Source: Bacillota bacterium (GTDB taxonomy: Bacteria; Bacillota; Clostridia; Lachnospirales; Lachnospiraceae). Taken from it: a stretch of DNA of 64,000 bases. The DNA lies in contig JAEWAK010000073.1 in the NCBI GenBank assembly GCA_023391695.1, positions 111,544 through 175,543 of the forward strand. Direction: 5' to 3'. Below, in pieces: positions 52,911 through 59,673 of this stretch (its first letter is position 1; every line of letters begins with the position of its first letter). The notes below the pieces were generated by a model. It saw only the letters and a program-made list of their open reading frames with translations. It had not been told where the DNA came from and did no database searches. Position numbers and translations under genes: made by a program.

Positions 52911-53036
52911 GGTTGAAAGAAAATATTAAATATAGAAAGGGTGCCGCGAATTGTTTCTTTCAACCTGCGAAACTAGTTTCGCATTTTTGTTAAGGCGGTA
53001 TCGCAAGCTTGCTTGCGATATGCAATGGGTGTAAAT
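52911..53036 (+). repeat. Family A leader element, copy 3 (before the HAD gene)
   Basis: H1: GGTTGAAAGAAA (52911-52922) with TTTCTTTCAACC (52954-52965), loop containing GGGTGCCGC. H2: palindrome TGCGAAACTAGTTTCGCA (52966-52983) followed by TTTTT. H3: ATCGCAAG-CTTG-CTTGCGAT (53000-53019), framed by GGCGGT and ATGCAATGGGTGTAAAT. The complete three-hairpin form, as before polA. ATG 53037 follows GGGTG by seven bases. Confidence 0.82.
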
Positions 53037-53693
53037 ATGAATTTAATGTTTAAAGATATTAAGGCGGTAATCTTTGATTTAGACGGAACTTTAGTAGATT
53101 CCATGTGGATGTGGAGAGATATTGATATAGAATTTTTAAATAAATACGGAATTGAATTTCCGGAAAATCTCCAGGGGGAAATTGAAGGAATGAGTTTTTC
53201 CGAAACGGCAGTTTATTTTAAGGAACGGTTTCAGTTAAGTGCGTCTCTGGAAGAGATAAAAGAGGAATGGAACCAGATGGCCTGGGATAAATATATGAAT
53301 GATGTGCCCCTTAAGGACGGGGCCTTGGACTTACTCCGCTTTTTAAAAGAAAACCGGATAATGGCAGGGATTGCCACCAGTAATTCCAGGGAATTGGTTG
53401 ATTTAGTCATAAGCAAACTTAAGGTAGCGGAGTATTTTGAGTCCATACGGACCTCCTGCGAGGTAGAAAAGGGAAAACCATCACCGGATATCTATCACCT
53501 GGTTGCCAGGGATCTCAATGTAAATCCAAAATCCTGTCTGGTTTTTGAGGATGTGATCCAGGGAGTTATGGCAGGTAAAAATGCCGGTATGAGAGTATGT
53601 GCGGTGTATGATTCCTATTCCCTGGAGGATACGAAAAAGAAACAGGAACTGGCGGATTATTATATTGAAACCTTTGAAGAACTTTTTGAGTAA
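53037..53693 (+). CDS. HAD-family phosphatase, beta-phosphoglucomutase-like
   Basis: A 218-residue HAD hydrolase. Motif I FDLDGTLVDSMWMWRDI has both catalytic Asp residues; the cap region is helical (about 15-80); motif II is GIATSNSRELV; motif III Lys and IV acidic residues are in EKGKPSPDIYH and CLVFEDVIQGVMAG. This is the subgroup with beta-phosphoglucomutase and small sugar phosphatases; substrate unknown. ATG 53037 is used; the in-frame extension upstream runs through the H3 hairpin. Confidence 0.9.
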   Translation: MNLMFKDIKAVIFDLDGTLVDSMWMWRDIDIEFLNKYGIEFPENLQGEIEGMSFSETAVYFKERFQLSASLEEIKEEWNQMAWDKYMNDVPLKDGALDLLRFLKENRIMAGIATSNSRELVDLVISKLKVAEYFESIRTSCEVEKGKPSPDIYHLVARDLNVNPKSCLVFEDVIQGVMAGKNAGMRVCAVYDSYSLEDTKKKQELADYYIETFEELFE

Positions 53694-53747
53694 AGGAAAG
53701 ATTTTTGTAACGATTCAAACAAGAGGAAAATTCGATAGGATTTCAAG

Positions 53748-53768
53748 TGGTATGCAAAGGGTGTGAAC
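53748..53768 (+). repeat. Possible decayed family A 3' end before the RluD-like gene
   Basis: TGGTATGCAAAGGGTGTGAAC directly precedes ATG 53769 and resembles the family A 3' flank (TATGCAATGGGTGTAAA). No H3 stem is left, only TTTCAAGTGG. The GGGTG still serves as the likely RBS. Confidence 0.45.
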
Positions 53769-54731
53769 ATGAGAATCATTATAGTTGAAAAGAATGAAGC
53801 AGGGCAGCGTCTGGATAAGCTTCTTATGAAGCAGTTGAATAAAGCACCGAAAAGTTTTATCTACAAAATGCTTCGGAAGAAAAACATTACCTTAAACGGG
53901 AAAAAAGCGGACGGTTCCGAAAAAACCTGTTTAAAAGATGAAATAAAACTCTTTTTATCCGAGGATACCATTGAAAATTTCAGTGAGGCATATCAGTCTA
54001 CGACTGTAGAATATAAATTTACCGTAATTTATGAGGACTCCAATATTTTAGTAGTAAACAAACCGGCCGGTTTATTATCACAAAAAGCGGCCAAAGAGGA
54101 CATATCCCTGGTGGAACATATCATATCCTATCTTCTTACTACCGGACAGGTTGCGAAGGAAGAGCTTAATACCTTTAAACCGGGAATCTGCAACCGGCTG
54201 GACCGCAATACCAGCGGACTGGTAGTAGCAGGCAAAACGCTCCTTGGTTTACAAACCATGTCCGAATTATTCCGGGAAAGGACACTGGATAAATATTACC
54301 TGTGTATTGTAAAAGGAACAATAAAAGAGCCGGAGAAAATTACAGGTTATTTAAAAAAAGATGAAAAAACCAACAGGGTAACCGTAACGGATCAGTTTTC
54401 GGAGGGATGTGAGCCGATTCAGACAGAATACCAGCCCCTTAAATATAACGGCGGCTTTACTTTGCTGCGGGTAAAATTAATTACCGGCAAGACCCACCAG
54501 ATACGTGCCCATTTAAGCAGCATCGGCCATCCCATTATTGGGGACTCTAAGTATGGGAATAAAAGCACTAATTTAAATTTAGGGAAAGTACTCCGGCTTA
54601 AACATCAGCTGTTACATTCCTACCAGCTTGTATTTCCCCGGATGGAGGGGGAATTTAAGAATCTGTCGGGAAAGGAATTAACGGCGGAACTTCCGGACTA
54701 TTTCATTACGGTACAGAATGAATTATTGTAA
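53769..54731 (+). CDS. RluA/RluD-family pseudouridine synthase
   Basis: A 320-residue enzyme with N-terminal S4 domain (VEKNEAGQRLDKLLMKQLNK, FIYKMLRKKNITLNGKKADG) and a catalytic core with GICNRLDRNTSGLVVAGKT (catalytic Asp), LDKYYLCIVKG and LITGKTHQIRAHLSSIGHPI. It modifies uridines in 23S rRNA or tRNA. ATG 53769 is spaced seven bases from GGGTG; GTG 53763 is in the same frame but inside the RBS region. Confidence 0.92.
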   Translation: MRIIIVEKNEAGQRLDKLLMKQLNKAPKSFIYKMLRKKNITLNGKKADGSEKTCLKDEIKLFLSEDTIENFSEAYQSTTVEYKFTVIYEDSNILVVNKPAGLLSQKAAKEDISLVEHIISYLLTTGQVAKEELNTFKPGICNRLDRNTSGLVVAGKTLLGLQTMSELFRERTLDKYYLCIVKGTIKEPEKITGYLKKDEKTNRVTVTDQFSEGCEPIQTEYQPLKYNGGFTLLRVKLITGKTHQIRAHLSSIGHPIIGDSKYGNKSTNLNLGKVLRLKHQLLHSYQLVFPRMEGEFKNLSGKELTAELPDYFITVQNELL

Positions 54732-54785
54732 CACTGCCCTAAGTCGGGAAAGAGCAAATACAAAATAGCATAAAATACAAAATGA

Positions 54786-54821
54786 GCGGTACATTAAGAA
54801 CCGCAGTGACTAAATAGTTAC
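54786..54821 (+). repeat. Family C double hairpin, copy 3 (before recU)
   Basis: GCGGT/ACCGC (54786-54790 with 54800-54804), then A, then GTGACT-AAAT-AGTTAC (54806-54821, one G-U). The layout matches copies before cheY and cheB. It lies 55 bases after the RluD-like stop and 42 bases before recU. Confidence 0.6.
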
Positions 54822-54863
54822 GAAGGATAAAATTATTCTACGGGATCTGAAAGGAGAATACAT

Positions 54864-55421
54864 ATGCCGTCATGGAATTCCAGAGGCCTTAGAGGTTCAT
54901 CCTTAGAGGAGTTAATTAATATAACCAATACAAGATACAGGGAAAAAAACCTGGCGTTGATTCAGAAAATACCGACGCCCATAACGCCAACCTGCATAGA
55001 TAAGGAAAATAGGCATATTACCCTGGCTTATTTTGAAGAAAAAAGCACGGTGGATTATATTGGAGCCGTCCAGGGAGTACCGGTCTGTTTTGATGCCAAG
55101 GAATGTGCCACAGATACCTTTACGCTCCAGAATGTTCACGAACACCAGGTGAATTTTATGAAGGATTTTGAAGAACAGGGAGGGATTGCTTTCCTGTTGA
55201 TTCATTATTCAAAGAAAAATATATATTATTATCTTTCTTATAAACGTTTAGCCGAGTTCTTCGAGAGGGCAAAAAACGGAGGCAGAAAAAGCTTCCGCTT
55301 TGAAGAACTGGATATGGGAAATGAAATTCAATGTAAGAATAATTGCTTTATACATTACCTTGAGAATCTGGCAAAGGATATCGCAGGGCGGGAAACGGAA
55401 ACAGAAAATGATAAAGCATAA
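54864..55421 (+). CDS. recU: Holliday junction resolvase RecU
   Basis: A 185-residue RecU. Family signatures are visible: WNSRGLRGSSLEELINITN, PTPITPT, the metal-binding region STVDYIGAVQGVPVCFDAKE (Asp and Glu-x-Lys type residues of the nuclease site), LQNVHEHQVNFMKDFEEQGG and GGRKSFRFEEL. RecU cuts four-way junctions in recombination and chromosome segregation. It often lies next to a penicillin-binding protein gene; not here. RBS AAAGGAG is well spaced. Confidence 0.92.
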   Translation: MPSWNSRGLRGSSLEELINITNTRYREKNLALIQKIPTPITPTCIDKENRHITLAYFEEKSTVDYIGAVQGVPVCFDAKECATDTFTLQNVHEHQVNFMKDFEEQGGIAFLLIHYSKKNIYYYLSYKRLAEFFERAKNGGRKSFRFEELDMGNEIQCKNNCFIHYLENLAKDIAGRETETENDKA

Positions 55422-55456
55422 TATAATAGAGTGAAGAATAATCAAACGGTTTAAAA

Positions 55457-55522
55457 ACGGCAAACCTAAAAAAATTGCCGTGCCGGGTGGCATGGGTTCC
55501 CGACCCCTGCCACCCGTTGGCA
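55457..55522 (+). other. Strong structured element upstream of the his promoter
   Basis: First stem ACGGCAA/TTGCCGT (55457-55481). Directly after it, a 16-base-pair stem: TGCC, GGGTGGCA, GGGT on the left (55481-55497) against ACCC, TGCCACCC, GGCA on the right (55503-55522), with one mismatch and a GTT bulge, loop TCCCG. It is far more GC-rich than its surroundings and has no T-run. The rest of the 389-base gap 55422-55810 shows the his promoter (55665-55693) and a weak GGTAGCG/CGTTACC stem in the leader, and otherwise no gene I can support. Confidence 0.6.
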
Positions 55523-55664
55523 GTTCGGCGTGAATCGGCTAAATGCATCATTGCGATCTTTATCAGGACAGGAAAAGGAGATTTTAAGAGTAAGGGAAAA
55601 GTATTTGGGGAAAATTATAAATTAAATGGTGGATCAGATGGCGTCATAACATATGTAATAACAG

Positions 55665-55693
55665 TTGACAGACTTATCTGGTTGTAATATAAT
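55665..55693 (+). promoter_or_regulatory. Perfect-consensus sigma-A promoter of the his operon
   Basis: TTGACA (55665-55670), exactly 17 bases, TATAAT (55688-55693). The transcript would have a leader of about 110 bases before hisZ containing a GGTAGCG/CGTTACC stem (about 55714-55735). I see no T-box core sequence or His-rich leader peptide, so control is not evident. Confidence 0.85.
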
Positions 55694-55810
55694 AACTAAT
55701 CAACATTACCATGGTAGCGAATTATCACGTTACCACAATAAAGAGTGCGATCGGAAAAAGGATTTGCCTTACAAGGGAACCTGCCTGCCTTTATAAGATT
55801 GGAGGAGATT

Positions 55811-57070
55811 ATGATAGAAAAATTATTACATACACCGGAAGGTGTGCGGGATATCTATAATGCGGAATGTGAAAAAAAGCTCCAGTTACAGAACCGCCTG
55901 CACCATGTTATGAAACTCCATGGATTTAAGGATATACAGACACCAACTTTTGAATTTTTTGATATATTCAGCAAAGAACGGGGTACCGTGGCAGCAAAAG
56001 ACATGTACAAGTTTTTTGACCGGGATGGTAATACCCTGGTTTTAAGGCCCGATATTACACCTTCCATAGCCAGGTGCGCAGCAAAATATTATAAAGAAGA
56101 GACTTTTCCCATCCGTTTATGTTATATGGGAAGTACCTTTATCAATAACAGCAGTTATCAGGGTAAGTTAAAAGAATCCACCCAGCTGGGGGCAGAGTTA
56201 ATCAATGACGGTTCAACGGATGCGGATGCCGAAATGCTGGTACTGACCATAGAGTGCCTGTTAAAGGCAGGCCTTAAGGAGTTTCAGGTTGAAATCGGGG
56301 AAGCTGATTTTTTCCGTGGGTTAGTGGAAGAAGCCGGATTTGATGAAGAGGAAGAGAATCAGTTGAGAATCCTCATTGAGAAAAAAAATATGTTTGGTGT
56401 GGAAGAAATTATTTCAAAAAAGGACATTTCCCCGGAATTAAAAAAGGTATTCTTAAGTCTTCCTGAATTATTCGGTACAGCAGATAAACTGACGGAAGCA
56501 AAAGGCCTGACTAAAAACCCAAGGGCATTAAAGGCAATTGTACGCCTGGAACAATTATATATCATTTTAACGGCTTACGGACTGGAAAAATATATCACAT
56601 TTGACCTTGGCATGTTAAGCAAGTACAACTATTACACCGGAATCATATTCCGGGCCTATACCTATGGAACCGGTGATACCATTGCCAACGGGGGACGCTA
56701 TGATAATCTGGTGGGACAGTTCGGAAAAAATGCGCCTGCAATCGGGTTAGCCATAATGGTTGACCAGCTTATGCTTGCCCTGTCCAGACAAAAGATTGAA
56801 ATAGAAGCAGAAGCGGAAAATACCCTGATATTATATAAACCGGATCTGTTAGAGAATGCCATTGCCCTGGCCGGTCATTTCAGAAATCAGGAAATGAATA
56901 TTGAACTGTTATGCATAAACAATACCATAACCCCGGAGGAGTATATTGCATACGCAAAGCGCAGCGGAATCGGGGGTATTCTGTATTTTGAAACTGCTCA
57001 GCTCATAAAGGTAATCCATTCAGAAAGCGGAGAAATACAGGAGGCAAGAATCCAGGATTTTATGAGGTAG
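55811..57070 (+). CDS. hisZ: ATP phosphoribosyltransferase regulatory subunit HisZ
   Basis: A 419-residue paralogue of histidyl-tRNA synthetase that activates the short HisG. It has class II synthetase-like motifs: TPEGVRDIYNAECEKKLQLQ, TPTFEFFDIFS, DGNTLVLRPDITPSIARCAA, and YYTGIIFRAYTYG with NGGRYDNLVGQFG. The anticodon-binding part is replaced by a short C-terminal region. ATG 55811 has GGAGGAG upstream. It begins the operon and is followed by hisG after 21 bases. Confidence 0.93.
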   Translation: MIEKLLHTPEGVRDIYNAECEKKLQLQNRLHHVMKLHGFKDIQTPTFEFFDIFSKERGTVAAKDMYKFFDRDGNTLVLRPDITPSIARCAAKYYKEETFPIRLCYMGSTFINNSSYQGKLKESTQLGAELINDGSTDADAEMLVLTIECLLKAGLKEFQVEIGEADFFRGLVEEAGFDEEEENQLRILIEKKNMFGVEEIISKKDISPELKKVFLSLPELFGTADKLTEAKGLTKNPRALKAIVRLEQLYIILTAYGLEKYITFDLGMLSKYNYYTGIIFRAYTYGTGDTIANGGRYDNLVGQFGKNAPAIGLAIMVDQLMLALSRQKIEIEAEAENTLILYKPDLLENAIALAGHFRNQEMNIELLCINNTITPEEYIAYAKRSGIGGILYFETAQLIKVIHSESGEIQEARIQDFMR

Positions 57071-57091
57071 AATTATCGGACGGAGGTTTCT

Positions 57092-57751
57092 ATGAGATAT
57101 TTAACATTTGCCCTGGCTAAGGGACGACTGGCAAAAAACACACTGGAAATATTGGAGCAGATAGGATATTCCTGTGAGGAAATGAAGGACCCGAATTCCA
57201 GAAAGCTAATTTTTGCAAACGAAGAACAGAAAATTAAAATATTCCTGGCAAAGGCTACGGATGTTCCTACTTATGTCGAATACGGTGCCGCGGATATCGG
57301 AGTCGTGGGGCGGGATACCATTCTGGAAGAAGGCCGGAAACTGTACGAAGTAATAGACTTAGGGCTTGGAAAGTGCAGGATGTGTGTGGCCGGGCCTAAG
57401 GAAGCAAAAGAATTATTAAGGCACGGTGAATTAATCCGGGTGGCTACCAAGTATCCTAATATAGCCAAGGACTATTTTTATAATAAAAAACACCAGACCG
57501 TAGAAATTATAAAATTAAACGGTTCTATCGAACTGGCACCCATCGTAGGGCTGTCGGAAGTCATAGTCGATATTGTGGAGACGGGCTCCACTTTAAAGGA
57601 AAACGGACTGGAAGTGTTGGAGGAAATCTGCCAGCTGTCTGCAAGAATGGTAGTAAACCAGGTCAGCATGAAGATGGAGCATGAGAGGATTACGAAGCTA
57701 ATTGCAGCTTTAAGGGTAGTCCTTTCCAATACGAAGGAGGAGCAGATATGA
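57092..57751 (+). CDS. hisG: ATP phosphoribosyltransferase catalytic subunit HisG, short form
   Basis: A 219-residue short-form HisG, the first enzyme of histidine biosynthesis. Motifs: LTFALAKGRLAKNTLEILEQ, VPTYVEYGAADIGVVGRD, PNIAKDYFYNK and IVDIVETGSTLKENGLEVLE (PRPP binding). The short form lacks the C-terminal regulatory domain and needs HisZ, coded directly upstream. Its stop overlaps hisD by four bases (ATGA). Confidence 0.95.
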   Translation: MRYLTFALAKGRLAKNTLEILEQIGYSCEEMKDPNSRKLIFANEEQKIKIFLAKATDVPTYVEYGAADIGVVGRDTILEEGRKLYEVIDLGLGKCRMCVAGPKEAKELLRHGELIRVATKYPNIAKDYFYNKKHQTVEIIKLNGSIELAPIVGLSEVIVDIVETGSTLKENGLEVLEEICQLSARMVVNQVSMKMEHERITKLIAALRVVLSNTKEEQI

Positions 57752-59040
57752 AAATCATAAAACTGGAAGCAGAATCGAAGAAAAATATACTGGAAAATTT
57801 ATTAAAAAGAAGCCCCAGCCAGTATGAAATTTATGCAGAAACCGTAAACCGGATTATTGAAGAGGTAAGGTTAAAAAAAGACCGGGCATTGTTTGACTAT
57901 ACAAAACGTTTTGACAAAGCGGACCTGAATAAGGAAACCATACGGGTTACGGAAGCGGAAGTGGAGGAAGCCTATTCCTTAATCGATCCGTCGGTATTGG
58001 AAGTCATCCGCAAGGCTGCGGCTAACATAGAAGTTTATCATGCCAAACAGAAACAGTACAGTTGGTTTGACAGTGACCCGAAGGGGATCATATTGGGTCA
58101 GAAAGTAACGGCAATCGGTTCCGTCGGCGTATATGTGCCGGGAGGAAAGGCTGCTTACCCGTCCTCTGTCTTAATGAATGTCATTCCTGCCAAGGTTGCA
58201 GGAGTGGAACGAATTGCCATGGTAACGCCCCCGGATAAAGAGGGCAGGATATATGCCGGAACTTTAGTCGCCGCCAGGGAAGCAGGAGTTACGGAAATCT
58301 ACAAGGTTGGCGGAGCCCAGGCCATAGCAGCCCTGGCACATGGAACGGAGAGCATTAAAAAAGTAGATAAAATCGTAGGCCCCGGTAATATATATGTTGC
58401 CCTGGCAAAAAAAGCGGTATATGGGCATGTAAGCATAGATTCCATTGCGGGGCCCAGTGAAATTCTGGTTATTGCGGATGAAACCGCCAATCCCAGATAC
58501 GTGGCTGCGGATTTACTGTCCCAGGCAGAACATGATGAACTGGCTTCTGCCATTTTAATTACCACCAGCAGGGACGTAGCCGAACAGGTATCCCTGGAAG
58601 TTGATAAATTTACGGAGCAGTTATCCAGAAAGGAAATTATACAGAAATCTCTGGACAATTATGGTTATATTTTGTTGGCGGGAACCCTGGAAGAAGCAAT
58701 CGATACTGCCAATGAAATCGCTTCCGAACACCTGGAGATAATAACAAAGGATCCTTTTATGGTCATGACGAAAATAAAGAATGCCGGTGCCATTTTCCTG
58801 GGCGAATACAGCAGCGAACCTTTGGGAGACTATTTTGCCGGTCCCAACCATGTACTGCCCACCAACGGTACGGCCAAGTTCTTTTCGCCCCTTGGCGTAG
58901 ACGATTTTATCAAAAAATCCAGTATTATATCCTATTCCAGGGAAGCTTTGCAGCCGGTTTATCCGGATATCATAAAATTTGCCAGGGCAGAAGGATTGAC
59001 CGCCCATGCAAATTCCATATCCGTAAGATTTGAATCTTAA
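57748..59040 (+). CDS. hisD: Histidinol dehydrogenase HisD
   Basis: A 430-residue zinc enzyme that oxidises histidinol to histidine with NAD. Signatures: IGSVGVYVPGGKAAYPSSVL, VGGAQAIAALAHGTESI, GPGNIYVALAKKAVYG, SIAGPSEILVIADE, zinc/substrate residues in QAEHDELASA and GPNHVLPTNGTAKF. Length and motifs are normal. Translation is coupled to hisG. Confidence 0.96.
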   Translation: MKIIKLEAESKKNILENLLKRSPSQYEIYAETVNRIIEEVRLKKDRALFDYTKRFDKADLNKETIRVTEAEVEEAYSLIDPSVLEVIRKAAANIEVYHAKQKQYSWFDSDPKGIILGQKVTAIGSVGVYVPGGKAAYPSSVLMNVIPAKVAGVERIAMVTPPDKEGRIYAGTLVAAREAGVTEIYKVGGAQAIAALAHGTESIKKVDKIVGPGNIYVALAKKAVYGHVSIDSIAGPSEILVIADETANPRYVAADLLSQAEHDELASAILITTSRDVAEQVSLEVDKFTEQLSRKEIIQKSLDNYGYILLAGTLEEAIDTANEIASEHLEIITKDPFMVMTKIKNAGAIFLGEYSSEPLGDYFAGPNHVLPTNGTAKFFSPLGVDDFIKKSSIISYSREALQPVYPDIIKFARAEGLTAHANSISVRFES

Positions 59041-59055
59041 GAAAGGTAGGAGAAA

Positions 59056-59646
59056 ATGGCCAGAACAACGGAAATACAAAGAAAAACGAATGAAACAGGC
59101 ATTGTACTGCAGCTTGATTTGGACGGTACGGGAGTATCGGATATCAATACGGGAATTGGATTTTTTGACCATATGCTGTGCAGCTTTTCCAGACATGGTT
59201 TTTTTGATTTAAAATTAAACGTTACCGGGGATTTGTATGTGGACGCACATCATACCGTGGAAGATACGGGGATTGTATTAGGCCAGGCAATCAAAGCGGC
59301 CCTTGGTGATAAAAAAGGAATCAAAAGATATGGCAGCTCCCTTCTGCCCATGGATGATGCTTTGGTACTGTGTGCAATTGATTTATCCGGCAGGCCTTTT
59401 CTCGTCTATGATTTAGCCTTGACTATTGACAGGGTCGGCTATATGGATACGGAATTGGTGAAAGAATTTTTTTATGCCATAAGCTACTCGGCAGGAATGA
59501 ATCTGCATATGAAAATGCTTAACGGGACGAATAACCATCATATCATTGAAGCGGCATTTAAGGCGTTTGCAAGGGCTTTGGATGAAGCAACCGGATATGA
59601 TTCCAGGATTTCGGATGTCCTTTCCACAAAAGGAACGGTTGATTGA
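59056..59646 (+). CDS. hisB: Imidazoleglycerol-phosphate dehydratase HisB
   Basis: A 196-residue monofunctional IGP dehydratase. Motifs: TGIGFFDHMLCSFSRHG, DAHHTVEDTGIVLGQA, PMDDALVLCAIDLSGRP, and NGTNNHHIIEAAFKAFARAL with the two metal-binding His clusters. It lacks the HisN phosphatase fusion of enterobacteria. RBS GGTAGGAGA precedes the ATG. Confidence 0.96.
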   Translation: MARTTEIQRKTNETGIVLQLDLDGTGVSDINTGIGFFDHMLCSFSRHGFFDLKLNVTGDLYVDAHHTVEDTGIVLGQAIKAALGDKKGIKRYGSSLLPMDDALVLCAIDLSGRPFLVYDLALTIDRVGYMDTELVKEFFYAISYSAGMNLHMKMLNGTNNHHIIEAAFKAFARALDEATGYDSRISDVLSTKGTVD

Positions 59647-59673
59647 GAATAATGTATCTTTGGAGGCGAAGCT

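Noticed and set aside
34095..55421. Insertion sequence or prophage as source of the repeats
   Set aside because: No transposase, integrase or phage gene is seen, and the elements have no terminal inverted repeats or evident target-site duplications typical of MITEs.
55440..55560. c-di-GMP-I riboswitch or T-box upstream of the his operon
   Set aside because: Only the short GGCAAACC piece is present; the other conserved core parts, and the T-box specificity loop and antiterminator sequence, are not seen. It also lies before the his promoter.
55475..55687. Small 70-residue ORF between recU and hisZ
   Set aside because: No RBS, odd composition, runs across the strong hairpin, and no recognisable domain.
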